The notes: generated by a model not told the origin, from the sequence alone. Numbered from the stretch's first letter, positions 41,921 to 51,128 are shown. The stretch: 53,477 bases of DNA from Anaerolineales bacterium (GCA_016928525.1 JAFGKO010000354.1:1-53477); one strand, 5' to 3'. Made by a program: numbers and translations.

Positions 41921-43468
41921 ATGCCCGAAAACCTTCTCGCCATCGACAACGGCACGCAATCGGTCCGCGCCCTCGTCTTTGACCCGCGCGGGAACCTACT
42001 CGCCAAACAGCGCATCCCGATCGAGCCGTATTACTCCACCGCGCCGGGCCTGGCCGAACAGGACCCTGAAGTCTTCTGGCGCGCGGTTTGCGAAGCGTGC
42101 CAGGGTTTGTGGGCGCAGGACGTGGACAAATCCAGCCTGGCGGCAGTGGCGCTCACCACGCAACGCAGCACCGTTATCAACGTAGACAAAAACGGGGTAC
42201 CACTCCGTCCTGCCATCATCTGGCTCGACCAGCGTCGCACCGAAGGGCTCAAGCCCGTTGGCGGGCTGTGGGGCGCGGCGTTTGCAGTCGCAGGCGCATC
42301 CGAGACAGTGGCCTATCTCCAGGCCGAAGCCGAGGCCAACTGGATCCGCACCCACCAGCCCGAGGTCTGGAAAGAGACGCACAAATACCTTTTCCTCTCA
42401 GGATATCTCACTTACCGCCTCGTCGGTCAATTCGTGGACTCGGTCGCCTGTCAGGTCGGATATGTCACCTTCGATTACAAAGCACAAACCTGGGCCAAAT
42501 CCTGGGACTGGAAATGGCAAGCCGTGCCGATCGAAAAACGTATCCTGCCGGACCTCGTGCCGGCGGCCTCGCCATTGGGTGCAATCTCCGCCGAGGCCGC
42601 TACTGCTACCGGCCTTCCAGAAGGGCTCCCGCTCATCGCCGCCGCCGCCGACAAAGCGACCGAGGTCCTCGGCGCGGGCTGTCTCGAACCGCACATCGGC
42701 TGTTTGAGTTATGGCACGACCGTCACGATCAACACCACCCACAAAAAATACATCGAAGTCATCCCGCTCCTGCCGCCCTATCCCGCCGCGGTACCCGGTC
42801 AATATAGTTTCGAAATCCAGGTTCAGCGCGGCTATTGGATGGTGACCTGGTTCAAACATGAATTCGGCTTGCGCGAACAAAAAATTGCGGACGAACGCGG
42901 CATCGAACCCGAAGACCTGTTCGACGAGTTGGTGCATTCGGTCCCGCCCGGTTCGGATGGACTGGTGTTGCAACCTTACTGGTCCCCCGGGTTGCGTTTC
43001 CCTGGCCCCGAAGCGCGTGGCGCCATCATCGGCTTCAGTGACGTACATACGCGCGCCCACCTTTACCGCGCCATCCTTGAAGGCCTGGCCTATGCCATGC
43101 GCGAAGGCGCAGAGCGGACAGCCAAACGCAGCGGCATCCCGGTCACCGAGTTGCGTGTCGCCGGTGGTGGCAGTCAATCGGATGCAGCCCTGCAACTTAC
43201 CGCGGATGTCTTCGGCCTGCCCGCCTCGCGTCCGCATGTGTACGAGGCATCAGGTCTGGGCGCGGCCATCGATGCCGCTGTTGGCGCGGGCATCCATCCC
43301 GATTTTCCGGCCGCCATCCGCGAGATGACACATATCCGCGAAACCTTTGAACCGGATGCAAATGCACACAGGCGCTATGATGATTTGTATCACGGGGTTT
43401 ACAAGAAAATGTACGAGCGCTTGAAACCGTTATACCAGTTCATGCGAAGCGTAAGCTTGAAGCGCTGA
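41921..43468 (+). CDS. FGGY-family carbohydrate kinase (glycerol-kinase-like context)
   Basis: 515 aa. N-terminal ATPase motif [38 protein letters not shown], and the C-terminal FGGY signature region [19 protein letters not shown]. The family phosphorylates glycerol or sugars such as xylulose. Position after glpD suggests glycerol, but the N-terminus and the missing glycerol-kinase-specific residues keep the substrate open. AGGAG precedes the ATG. Confidence 0.87.
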   Translation: MPENLLAIDNGTQSVRALVFDPRGNLLAKQRIPIEPYYSTAPGLAEQDPEVFWRAVCEACQGLWAQDVDKSSLAAVALTTQRSTVINVDKNGVPLRPAIIWLDQRRTEGLKPVGGLWGAAFAVAGASETVAYLQAEAEANWIRTHQPEVWKETHKYLFLSGYLTYRLVGQFVDSVACQVGYVTFDYKAQTWAKSWDWKWQAVPIEKRILPDLVPAASPLGAISAEAATATGLPEGLPLIAAAADKATEVLGAGCLEPHIGCLSYGTTVTINTTHKKYIEVIPLLPPYPAAVPGQYSFEIQVQRGYWMVTWFKHEFGLREQKIADERGIEPEDLFDELVHSVPPGSDGLVLQPYWSPGLRFPGPEARGAIIGFSDVHTRAHLYRAILEGLAYAMREGAERTAKRSGIPVTELRVAGGGSQSDAALQLTADVFGLPASRPHVYEASGLGAAIDAAVGAGIHPDFPAAIREMTHIRETFEPDANAHRRYDDLYHGVYKKMYERLKPLYQFMRSVSLKR

Positions 43469-43498
43469 TTCACAGTTCAGTCCACATCAGGAGGAAAC

Positions 43499-43918
43499 AT
43501 GAAATCCTACCGCAAAGAACTCTGGTTCAACATCCCAACTCGAAGAGCATTCGTAAATATTACTCGGGAAGTCGAAGATTGCTTAAAAGAAAGTGGTATT
43601 CAGGAAGGCCTTGTTCTTGTTTCAGCAATGCACATTACCGCCTCAGTTTTCATCAATGACAACGAAAGCGGCCTGCACCATGATTATGAAGTCTGGCTGG
43701 AAAAACTAGCTCCGCATGAACCCATCCACCAGTATCGCCATAATGACACCGGCGAAGACAATGCCGATGCGCATCTCAAGCGCCAGGTGATGGGACGCGA
43801 AGTCGTTGTTGCCGTGACAAATGGGAAACTTGATTTTGGGCCCTGGGAACAGATCTTCTACGGAGAGTTCGATGGACGCCGACGCAAGCGTGTCTTGGTA
43901 AAAATCATCGGTGAGTAA
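43499..43918 (+). CDS. yjbQ: YjbQ-family protein (UPF0047, secondary thiamine-phosphate synthase type)
   Basis: 139 aa, whole-length member: [24 protein letters not shown], the histidine-containing [20 protein letters not shown] and [21 protein letters not shown]. Conserved His and Asp residues bind a metal; weak thiamine-phosphate synthase activity is reported for some members but the true role is unclear. AGGAGG precedes the ATG. Last gene of the GntR operon. Confidence 0.9.
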   Translation: MKSYRKELWFNIPTRRAFVNITREVEDCLKESGIQEGLVLVSAMHITASVFINDNESGLHHDYEVWLEKLAPHEPIHQYRHNDTGEDNADAHLKRQVMGREVVVAVTNGKLDFGPWEQIFYGEFDGRRRKRVLVKIIGE

Positions 43919-44018
43919 GAATTCGCCCAGAACCATAATAAACCATCAAGTTGAGTTGCAATCCGAATATCCGCGACAGCGCGAATTTGAACGCCACACA
44001 CAAGACTGACGAGGGCGC

Positions 44019-44047
44019 TTGACATCGCCGCTTCGTCAAGCCATAAT
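44019..44047 (+). promoter_or_regulatory. Sigma70-type promoter of the bactofilin-like gene
   Basis: TTGACA (44019-44024), 17-base spacer, CATAAT (44042-44047). Transcription near 44054 gives a leader of about 155 bases that contains the terminator-like hairpin at 44142-44188. The rest of the gap 43919-44208 shows no gene. Confidence 0.7.
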
Positions 44048-44141
44048 AAGATTGCAAATTCAATCAAAGAAGGGATCACGCGTCGTTTCCGCAAAAGGCG
44101 AAGCTTTCATTAATCCACAAAGAATACCCTGTCGTTTTGCG

Positions 44142-44188
44142 ACTTCTGACTGATCCTGTCGTATATCAGTCAGAAGTTTCTCTTTTTT
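44142..44188 (+). terminator. Terminator-like hairpin in the leader of the bactofilin-like gene
   Basis: Arms ACTTCTGACTGAT (44142-44154) and ATCAGTCAGAAGT (44165-44177), perfect over 13 bases, followed by TTCTCTTTTTT (44178-44188). It ends only 20 bases before the ATG at 44209, too close for a separate promoter, so transcripts must read through it: a possible attenuator, or the end of the upstream operon with overlap. Confidence 0.65.
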
Positions 44189-44208
44189 AACCTTGAAAGG
44201 AGTTAAGA

Positions 44209-45555
44209 ATGAATAAAGCTCATAAACTTATATCGGTCTTCACCTTGCTAGCTTTGATGGTGTTGACCTTCGCCACTCCAGCGCTTGCCTTCGATGGCCG
44301 CGAAGGAGACAGAGTGGTCATTGGCGCGGATGAAGTCATCGAAGATGACTTGTATGTCGGCGCGAACGAATTCGTGCTGGATGGCACCGTCAAAGGTGAC
44401 CTGATCGTGGGCGGATCGATCATCACTATCAACGGTACCGTGGAAGGCGACCTGTGGGCAGCCGGGCAAGCGATCATCATCAACGGTGTGGTGATGGATG
44501 ACGCCCGCATCGCAGGCGCTGGCTTGCAAGTAGGCGATGGCGCTCAGGTAGACGGCGACCTGCTTGCCGCCGGAGCCAGCCTGGAAACCAAATCTGGCAG
44601 TACAGTCGGGAATGATCTGCTGGTCGCCGCAGGGCAAGCCTTGCTAGCCGGTGACGTAGGTCGTGATGTTCTGGCCGGTGCAGGCGCACTGGAATTCCGT
44701 GGTAATTTCGGTCGCGATGTGAAGGCCTATGTAGATCAAACGGAAGAAACGGCCAGCGGGCCATCACCAAACGTTTACATGCAGCAGAATATCCCGCTCA
44801 CATTGCCCAGTGTTGCACCCGGCCTGACGATAGCCCAGGGCGCTAAAATTGCTGGCGACCTGGAATATAGCAGCACCTATGACCTGACCTTCCCCGGCGG
44901 CTCGGTGGGCGGCCAGGTAAACCGTGTGGAACCGGAAATCAGCGAGGGTAGGGTCCGAACGCCTCCCACTCCACTGCAAAAGACTGGCAAATGGGCCCTG
45001 ACTTTGCTGCGCACGGTAGTGACCTTGGTCCTGTTCGGTCTGCTGCTGGGCTGGTTGACGCCAATGTTCCTCAAAGCGACATCGGGGAAGATCCAAGCGC
45101 AACTCTGGCCAAGCCTGGGTTGGGGAGCGATTACCTGGGCTATGTTCTTCTTTGTCCTGCTATTGATCGTCATCGTGATGATTGCCGGCGGAATTATCTT
45201 TGGTGTTCTGACGCTGGGCGGCATCAGCGGCACGATCATCTGGTTGGGCATACTGGCCATGTTCGCCTTGATCCTCACCTTCGTCTTGGCAACTGCTTAC
45301 GTTTCCAAGATTGTTGTCGGCACGGCACTGGGTAAATGGATCTTCAGCAAAGTCAGTCCTGCCCTGGCTGAACACAAATTCTGGCCGATGATCGTCGGCG
45401 TAGTGATCATAGCAGTTGTAGTTGGGCTGTTCAAGTTCCCATTGCTGCCGCTGGGCTTCTTTGGCTGGCTGCTTAACTTCGCCGTGGTACTCTTCGGCCT
45501 GGGTGCGCTCTGGCTGTGGGGCCGCGAGCGCCTCAGCAAACAACCGGCGGGATAA
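44209..45555 (+). CDS. Bactofilin-like polymer-forming membrane protein
   Basis: 448 aa. Signal peptide (residues 1-26, ends ATPALA), then a beta-solenoid of short Gly/Asp-rich repeats (DGTVKGDLIVGGSIITINGTVEGDL, and so on, residues ~35-170), a linker with a Pro-rich stretch, and a membrane domain of four to five helices (about 265-440) separated by short loops. The exported solenoid and membrane tail differ from cytosolic bactofilins and fit the polymer-forming cytoskeletal proteins seen in many Chloroflexota genomes. Role unknown; AAAGGAG precedes the ATG. Confidence 0.75.
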   Translation: MNKAHKLISVFTLLALMVLTFATPALAFDGREGDRVVIGADEVIEDDLYVGANEFVLDGTVKGDLIVGGSIITINGTVEGDLWAAGQAIIINGVVMDDARIAGAGLQVGDGAQVDGDLLAAGASLETKSGSTVGNDLLVAAGQALLAGDVGRDVLAGAGALEFRGNFGRDVKAYVDQTEETASGPSPNVYMQQNIPLTLPSVAPGLTIAQGAKIAGDLEYSSTYDLTFPGGSVGGQVNRVEPEISEGRVRTPPTPLQKTGKWALTLLRTVVTLVLFGLLLGWLTPMFLKATSGKIQAQLWPSLGWGAITWAMFFFVLLLIVIVMIAGGIIFGVLTLGGISGTIIWLGILAMFALILTFVLATAYVSKIVVGTALGKWIFSKVSPALAEHKFWPMIVGVVIIAVVVGLFKFPLLPLGFFGWLLNFAVVLFGLGALWLWGRERLSKQPAG

Positions 45556-45563
45556 AGCACCGC

Positions 45564-45608
45564 AAATCAAAAAGAGGACGAGTTTGAAACCTCGCCCTCT
45601 TTTTGATT
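45564..45608. terminator. Bidirectional terminator between convergent genes
   Basis: Arms AATCAAAAAGAGG (45565-45577) and CCTCTTTTTGATT (45596-45608), 13-base perfect stem with A-rich and T-rich edges, plus an inner CGAG/CTCG pair. Ends both the bactofilin-like gene and the convergent lipoprotein gene. Confidence 0.8.
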
Positions 45609-45616
45609 CCAGGGTA

Positions 45617-46282
45617 TTACTGGCAATCTATCGTGTAGGTGACCAACTGCACGATTTTTTCCGTGCGCCCCACAACTTGGCCTAGTTTGTTGATCCCTAC
45701 AAGCTGGAAATCGAACCAGGCTAATGCCTTGCGCAAATCTGGATGGATGGTCTCGCCCAACATCGTCAGAGAGTAGTTACCATTACCCATTGCTTCCATC
45801 CTGCCAAAATTCTTCCATTCTGTAATTGTGGTTCCTTTCCGGTCCTCCATGCGAAAGTAAAAGTCGACTGCTATGATGGCCGGATCGTTTGCCGTGGCGT
45901 TGAATGTAATCTGTGTTGGTTGGCAACGCAGGGAGAACGATGGATTCGAATAGGTAACATCTTTAAAGGCTTCCCCCCACAAGGATGCGTCCACACTCAC
46001 CGGACCTCCGGCTGCAGCGCTATCTACAGGTGCTGCTTCAGTGGGCGGTGCTTCGGGCGGGGCTGCTTCGGTGGGCGCCGGGGGTAATGTAGCCGTTGGG
46101 ACTGGTGTAGCTGGAGCTGCCGGAGGTTCAACAGTTACGGGCACTTCAACGGTTACGACGATCACCTCCGCGGTTGGCGGAACTGTGGTGGGTTCAACAG
46201 GCGCCTGGGTAGGGGTATACATAGCATCGCACGATGCAAGTGCTATTACGATGATCAGAGATAAAACAATAACCTTTTTCAT
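45617..46282 (-). CDS. Secreted lipoprotein with Pro/Thr-rich linker
   Basis: 221 aa. Lipoprotein signal with lipobox LASC (cysteine about residue 18), a 75-residue Pro/Thr/Val/Ala-rich disordered linker, then a compact beta-rich domain (about 95-221) with CQPTQITFNATANDPAIIAVDFYFR and a pair of cysteines (one near 119, one at the C-terminus) that could form a disulfide. The linker style is typical of Chloroflexota surface proteins. AAAAGGAG precedes the ATG. The function is unknown. Confidence 0.7.
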   Translation of the reverse strand: MKKVIVLSLIIVIALASCDAMYTPTQAPVEPTTVPPTAEVIVVTVEVPVTVEPPAAPATPVPTATLPPAPTEAAPPEAPPTEAAPVDSAAAGGPVSVDASLWGEAFKDVTYSNPSFSLRCQPTQITFNATANDPAIIAVDFYFRMEDRKGTTITEWKNFGRMEAMGNGNYSLTMLGETIHPDLRKALAWFDFQLVGINKLGQVVGRTEKIVQLVTYTIDCQ

Positions 46283-46474
46283 GAGATTCTCCTTTTGTAC
46301 AAAAATTGTAAGGTTACCTTGTAATCTATTCTATTGCCCATTTGGGTTAATATTTCCCGCTCTTTCCTTACAGTTTTGTTAAGAGTCAAAACCTTGCACT
46401 CAAATACCTGGGTGTCTCCACGGAAATTTCCGAAGCACCAAACAATTTTCCTCAATCAGATAAACCTTATCAGG

Positions 46475-46480
46475 TATAAT
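46475..46480 (+). promoter_or_regulatory. -10 element giving a leaderless start for the TIGR03960 gene
   Basis: Consensus TATAAT ends eight bases before the ATG at 46488. Transcription would start at or next to the A of ATG; there is no Shine-Dalgarno. The -35 is weak. Confidence 0.55.
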
Positions 46481-46487
46481 TTCGCAC

Positions 46488-48458
46488 ATGTTAACCCCAG
46501 AACAGATCGAGGCGAAACTCGATCGTATCCTCTTAAAGGTACAAAAGCCCGGACGCTATGTTGGCAGTGAATTGAATATCACTATCAAGGATTGGGACAA
46601 AGCCAAAACCAAAGTCGCCCTGGTCTTCCCCGACATTTACGATATCGGCGTTTCCAATGTGGGATTGAAGATCCTGTACGACCAGATCAACCAGCGGGAT
46701 GACGCGCTGGCCGAACGCGCTTACGCACCCTGGGTGGATATGGAAGCCCAGATGCGCGAAAACGGAATTCCGATATATGCGCTCGAATCGAAACAGCCTC
46801 TGGCCTGCTTCGATATTATCGGCTTTTCCTTGCCCTACGAGACGCTCTACACCAACACGCTCAATATCCTTGACCTGGCTGGCATACCGGTCAGGTCAGC
46901 GGAGCGCGACGACTCGCACCCCATCATCATCGCCGGCGGACATTCCACGCTCAACCCCGAACCCATGCACGCCTTCATCGACGCGTTCGTAATTGGCGAG
47001 GGCGAGGAAGTCATTCACGATATTATAAATACGGCGATGTCATTGCGAGGAGCGCAGCGACGAAGCAATCTACCGTTATGCGAGGAGATTGCCACGCCGT
47101 CTACGACGGCTCGCAATGACATCCTGAAAGCCCTCGCCCACATCCCCGGCGTTTACGTTCCCAAGTTCTACGAACCGTATTACCTCGAGGACGGCACGCT
47201 CTCACACATCGAATCCTTGCTAGAAGATATCGCCAATCCGGTTATCAAGCGCATGGTGGCCAAGCTGCCACCCCCACCGACCAAATTCATCGTACCGAAC
47301 ATCGATGTGGTGCATAACCGCGCCTCGGTCGAGATCATGCGCGGATGCACGCGCGGGTGCCGCTTCTGCCATGCGGGCATGATCACCCGCCCGGTCCGCG
47401 AAAGAAGCGTGGACGAAATCATCGAAGCGGCCGTGCGCGCCGTGGAAGATACCGGTTTCGAAGAGCTGGCGCTCATGTCGCTGTCTTCCTCCGACTTTTC
47501 TCACATCGTCGAATTGACCAACGCCATCAGCGAACGCTTCAAAGGCCGCAAGCTTACCATCTCCCTGCCCTCACTGCGCATCGAATCCGTGTCGATTGAC
47601 TTGATGGACAAGCTGCGCGAGCACTACTCCGGCGGGTTCACGCTGGCCCCCGAAGCCGCCACCGAACGCATGCGCCGCATTATCAACAAGTACATTTCCG
47701 ACGATGAAATCATCGAGACCACGCGCGAAATCTACCGCCGCGGCTGGAAAACCATCAAGCTGTATTTCATGATCGGGCATCCCAGCGAAACGATGGAAGA
47801 TGTGCAAGCCATCGCTGACCTGGCCAAAACTGTGATCAGGGAGGGCCGCAAGGTGGCTGGCATGGGCATCAAGCTACACGTGGGCTTCAACACCTTCGTC
47901 CCCAAACCGCAGACTCCCTTCCAGTGGGTCTCGGTAGACACGCGCGAAAGCATCCTGGAAAAACAGGCGCTACTGCGCCGGGAACTGCGCGACCGCAACA
48001 TCAAACTCTCCTGGAATAATCCTGAAGATACCCTGCTGGAGGCCTGGCTCTCACGGGGAGACCGCAAGATCGCCGAGGTGGTTTATACGGCCTGGGAAAA
48101 TGGCGCCAAGTTCGACGCCTGGGGCGACCAGGCGAAGTTCGACGTGTGGATGTCAGCCTTCGACGAACACGGTCTCGACCATGCCTTCTACACCCACCGC
48201 CAACGCCGCACGGACGAGGTTTTCCCCTGGGAGCACATTTCCGCCGCCGTGCGCAAGAACTTCCTGTTCCAGGATTTCCGCATGTCCCTTGAAGGTCAGA
48301 TCCGCGTGGATTGCCGCCTGAACTGTTACGCTTGCGGCATCCTGCCTACCTTTTCGGACCTTCGTCGCGAAAATCCCGGCGAAGTCTGGAAGTGCCCGGA
48401 TGTCAAGAGCCCGAAGAGGACAGTAATCAGTGATCAATTACCAGTGGTGGGTGACTGA
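46488..48458 (+). CDS. TIGR03960-family B12-binding-like/radical SAM protein
   Basis: 656 aa. An N-terminal region with a B12-binding-like fold (VALVFPDIYDIGVSNVGLKILYDQIN), then a radical SAM domain with CTRGCRFCHAG (C-x3-C-x2-C, about residues 285-295) and a C-terminal segment with CRLNCYACGI. The family occurs beside or fused to TIGR03936 and RNase G in many bacteria; its substrate is not established. A palindromic repeat is translated in frame at about residues 184-212. The last dozen residues (TVISDQLPVVGD) come from a repeat-like tail, so the ancestral stop may have lain earlier. Confidence 0.9.
   Translation: MLTPEQIEAKLDRILLKVQKPGRYVGSELNITIKDWDKAKTKVALVFPDIYDIGVSNVGLKILYDQINQRDDALAERAYAPWVDMEAQMRENGIPIYALESKQPLACFDIIGFSLPYETLYTNTLNILDLAGIPVRSAERDDSHPIIIAGGHSTLNPEPMHAFIDAFVIGEGEEVIHDIINTAMSLRGAQRRSNLPLCEEIATPSTTARNDILKALAHIPGVYVPKFYEPYYLEDGTLSHIESLLEDIANPVIKRMVAKLPPPPTKFIVPNIDVVHNRASVEIMRGCTRGCRFCHAGMITRPVRERSVDEIIEAAVRAVEDTGFEELALMSLSSSDFSHIVELTNAISERFKGRKLTISLPSLRIESVSIDLMDKLREHYSGGFTLAPEAATERMRRIINKYISDDEIIETTREIYRRGWKTIKLYFMIGHPSETMEDVQAIADLAKTVIREGRKVAGMGIKLHVGFNTFVPKPQTPFQWVSVDTRESILEKQALLRRELRDRNIKLSWNNPEDTLLEAWLSRGDRKIAEVVYTAWENGAKFDAWGDQAKFDVWMSAFDEHGLDHAFYTHRQRRTDEVFPWEHISAAVRKNFLFQDFRMSLEGQIRVDCRLNCYACGILPTFSDLRRENPGEVWKCPDVKSPKRTVISDQLPVVGD
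47036..47123. repeat. Palindromic repeat element inside the TIGR03960 gene
   Basis: Ends GATGTCATTGCGA (47036-47048) and TCGCAATGACATC (47111-47123) are perfect 13-base complements. The core GGAGCGCAGCGACGAAGCAATC matches the widespread TCATTGCGAGGAGCGAAGCGACGAAGC REP-type repeat. The element is translated without a stop as SLRGAQRRSNLPLCEEIATPS and following residues. Confidence 0.85.
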
Positions 48459-48473
48459 TTTACAACCGGCTCG

Positions 48474-49382
48474 ATGAAGGAAAACTCCATTCGCCCGGCC
48501 ACATTCGCCGACATTGAGAATGTATTTGCGCTCATTGCCGAACAAAATAAGCTCGATTACGGTAGCGCGATGATGACAGTAGAAGACCTGCATAAAAGAT
48601 GGCAAAACATCAAGATTCAAGCCAATACCAGTGTTGCAATTGCAGGTGACAAACTGGCAGGTTATGCCGAATTGCAAGATGGAGATTTTCTATCCATCTA
48701 TCTCGCTGAAAGAGACAACGTCAATTTAGGCTCAAAACTCCTGAACATTCTTGAAGAAAAAGCAAAACAACAAAACAGCCAGGGCGTTGAACTGGGCACG
48801 CGTATCAGCGAGAAAAATCAGGCGTTTTTACAAATCTTCCTTGCCAGCGGCTACAAATCCGATCTTTCTTTTCTCATTATGGAATTGAATCTGGATACGC
48901 CCCCTGCCACCCCAATATGGCCTGAGGGGATACAGGTTCGCACCTTTGTTATAGGGCAGGACGAGCAAGCTACTTACCAAGCAGATGAGGAAGTCTCTCA
49001 AGATAAGGGCTATTATCACCCTCTTGATTTCGATGGTTGGTCCAAAAGGATGGGCTTGAACCACGAAAGGTTCGATCCCGATCTATGGTTCTTAGCCCAT
49101 TATAAAAACGATATTGTCGGTGTTGCGCTGAATGTCTATGACAAGGGCTCGAACACAGCATGGGTAGACCATCTGGGCGTAAAACGCGTGTGGCGTAACA
49201 AAGGTATTGGCAAAGCCCTACTGTTGCACACATTTGGCGAGTTCTACCGTCACGACATCACCCACATCATGCTCAGTGTCGACTCAAAAAGCCTCACCAA
49301 TGCGCCGCGCCTGTATGAAAGCGTTGGCATGAAAACAATTCACAAATACCATATATACAAGAAGACAATAGCTTCCAAATAG
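48474..49382 (+). CDS. Tandem GNAT-family N-acetyltransferase
   Basis: 302 aa with two GNAT-like halves. N-terminal half (about residues 1-135): IRPATFADIENVFALIAEQN and LGSKLLNILEEKAKQQ. C-terminal half (about 145-300) has the better acetyl-CoA motif: WVDHLGVKRVWRNKGIGKALLLHTF (R-x2-G-I-G-K-A) followed by LSVDSKSLTNAPRLYESVGM. The substrate is unknown. Lies between TIGR03960 and TIGR03936 genes, which are normally neighbours; gaps are 15 and 3 bases, so it is in the same operon. Confidence 0.85.
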   Translation: MKENSIRPATFADIENVFALIAEQNKLDYGSAMMTVEDLHKRWQNIKIQANTSVAIAGDKLAGYAELQDGDFLSIYLAERDNVNLGSKLLNILEEKAKQQNSQGVELGTRISEKNQAFLQIFLASGYKSDLSFLIMELNLDTPPATPIWPEGIQVRTFVIGQDEQATYQADEEVSQDKGYYHPLDFDGWSKRMGLNHERFDPDLWFLAHYKNDIVGVALNVYDKGSNTAWVDHLGVKRVWRNKGIGKALLLHTFGEFYRHDITHIMLSVDSKSLTNAPRLYESVGMKTIHKYHIYKKTIASK

Positions 49383-49385
49383 ACA

Positions 49386-49997
49386 ATGCGAATTCGAATC
49401 ACATTTTCAAAACAAGGCGCGCTGCGCTATATCGGTCATCTCGACCTGCACAAGCTTCTCGAACGCAGCATCCGCCGCGCCAAGCTGCCGCTGGCCTACA
49501 GCCAGGGCTATCACCCACAGCCCAAGCTCAACCTGGCGGCTGCTCTGCCCCTTGGGTTCTCGTCCCGTGCAGAGGTGATGGATATCTGGTTGAACGAAGA
49601 TGTGGGCGATGTTGTATCTGCATTGCAGGCCAACGTCCCACTCGGGCTGACCATTTTACAAGCTGAACGCGTGGACGAGCATGCACCGTCCCTGCAGACG
49701 CAGGTCATCGCGGCCGAGTATGAAGTTGAGATAATGGAGGCAGAATACGGGGCCGGATTGACCGAGCGGATTGCCTCCATTTTAGAATCCGAATCCATCC
49801 CCCGGGTACGTCGCAACAAGCAGTATGACCTGCGTCCACTAATAGAAGATTTGACAATCAGCGACGATGGCTATATCTTTATGCTCCTGACTGCCCGCGA
49901 AAGCGCGACCGGTCGCCCGGAAGAAGTGCTGGCTGCCCTCGAAATTCCCCTGGAAGTAACCCGAATCGAACGTACCCGTTTGATTTTTGAGGGTTAA
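49386..49997 (+). CDS. TIGR03936/DUF2344 family protein
   Basis: 203 aa. Begins RITFSKQGALRYIGHLDLHKLLERSIRRAKLPLAYSQGYHPQPKLNLAAALPLGFSS in family style (quoted here in part: GALRYIGHLDL and AYSQGYHPQPK). Members form the partner, or C-terminal fusion, of the TIGR03960 radical SAM protein and are often beside RNase G; a role in RNA metabolism has been suggested but not shown. Starts three bases after the acetyltransferase stop. Confidence 0.88.
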   Translation: MRIRITFSKQGALRYIGHLDLHKLLERSIRRAKLPLAYSQGYHPQPKLNLAAALPLGFSSRAEVMDIWLNEDVGDVVSALQANVPLGLTILQAERVDEHAPSLQTQVIAAEYEVEIMEAEYGAGLTERIASILESESIPRVRRNKQYDLRPLIEDLTISDDGYIFMLLTARESATGRPEEVLAALEIPLEVTRIERTRLIFEG

Positions 49998-50027
49998 AAT
50001 AAAGGACACCAACCTGCGGAGATTATC

Positions 50028-51014
50028 ATGCCATTACTTGTTTCTATTTTCTTTGGTTTTGTACCCATGTTCTTATTTGCCGGGTTCATCAACTGGCTTG
50101 ACCGCTATGAGAAAGAACCCAAAGCCCTGCTGGGGGCGGCCTTTACCTGGGGCGTGCTGATTGCTGGCGGTGGCGCGTACATCATTAACACCGTGCTTGG
50201 ACTGGGTGTCTATATCGTCACCGGCTCGGAGGGCGCCACCGACTTCGCCACCGCATCCATTATTGCTCCGATCGTGGAGGAAAGCCTGAAAGGACTGGCC
50301 GTGCTGGTGGTGTTCTTCCTGTTCCGCAAGGAGTTCGACTCCATCCTGGATGGCATCATCTATGCAGGCATCGCCGCGCTAGGCTTCGCTGCCATCGAGA
50401 ACGTGCTATACATCTATAACTACGGTTACCAGGAAAGTGGCTGGAGCGGGCTATGGCAATTGGTCTTCATTCGCGTGATCCTGGTCGGCTGGCAGCATCC
50501 ATTCTATACGGCTTTTACCGGCATCGGACTGGCTATCGCGCGCATGAACCGCAACTTTTTGGTCAAGATCATCGCTGTGCTGGGCGGTTTCGCTACGGCG
50601 GTATTCACACACGCTTTCCACAACACCTTCGGCAGCCTGATTGGCGGGATCGAAGGTCTGGCCATTGGCACTTTTGTAGACTGGATAGGCTGGTTCCTTA
50701 TGCTGATCTTCATCGTCTGGATGATCGTAAACGAGCGCAATATCCTGAAACGTCATCTGCAAGAAGAAGTCAGCAGCGGACTGATTTCCCCCACACAATA
50801 CCGTACAGCTTTGTCTTTTGCGCAATCCGGCGCGCGGTTCAATGCGCTTACCTCAGGCAATTATTTCGCTACCTCCCGCTTCTACCAGGTATGCGGTGAA
50901 CTGGCGCACAAGAAGGAACAATTGATAAAAGTTGGCAATGAAAAAGGGAACCTGGCGATCATCGAAAAATTACGCGGCGAGTTGACCCAACTGGCGCCGG
51001 TGGCGAAGACATAA
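50028..51014 (+). CDS. PrsW-like intramembrane protease
   Basis: 328 aa, about eight transmembrane helices. PrsW-family motifs: FINWLDRYEKEP near the N-terminus, PIVEESLKG (conserved Glu pair), ILDGIIYAGIAALGFAAIENVLY and FTHAFHNTFG. PrsW cleaves anti-sigma factors in Bacillus; here no anti-sigma factor gene lies next to it, so the target is unknown. The cytoplasmic tail (about 235-328) is helical. Preceded by GGAG and separated from TIGR03936 by 30 bases. Confidence 0.85.
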   Translation: MPLLVSIFFGFVPMFLFAGFINWLDRYEKEPKALLGAAFTWGVLIAGGGAYIINTVLGLGVYIVTGSEGATDFATASIIAPIVEESLKGLAVLVVFFLFRKEFDSILDGIIYAGIAALGFAAIENVLYIYNYGYQESGWSGLWQLVFIRVILVGWQHPFYTAFTGIGLAIARMNRNFLVKIIAVLGGFATAVFTHAFHNTFGSLIGGIEGLAIGTFVDWIGWFLMLIFIVWMIVNERNILKRHLQEEVSSGLISPTQYRTALSFAQSGARFNALTSGNYFATSRFYQVCGELAHKKEQLIKVGNEKGNLAIIEKLRGELTQLAPVAKT

Positions 51015-51043
51015 AGTCTTATAAGTCTTACATGTCTGATTGG

Positions 51044-51102
51044 TCTGACAGGTCTCACAAGTTTCGACATGTGAGACCTGTTGACTCTCTGACCTGTCAG
51101 AC
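51044..51102. repeat. Nested inverted repeat upstream of tRNA-Arg
   Basis: Inner arms CAGGTCTCACA (51049-51059) and TGTGAGACCTG (51070-51080), outer arms GTCTGACAGGT (51044-51054) and ACCTGTCAGAC (51092-51102). Repetitive GTCTTA/GTCTGA units precede it. May double as terminator of the PrsW-like gene. Confidence 0.65.
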
Positions 51103-51106
51103 TTAA

Positions 51107-51115
51107 TGGTAAAAT
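51107..51115 (+). promoter_or_regulatory. Extended -10 promoter of tRNA-Arg
   Basis: TG-G-TAAAAT (TG at 51107-51108, TAAAAT at 51110-51115), 13 bases before the tRNA; the -35 is poor, as usual for extended -10 promoters. Confidence 0.45.
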
Positions 51116-51128
51116 CCCCTTCGCATAC

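Noticed and set aside
41921..43468. Definite glycerol kinase (glpK)
   Set aside because: Context fits, but N-terminal and substrate-site sequence is not clearly GlpK; called as FGGY kinase only.
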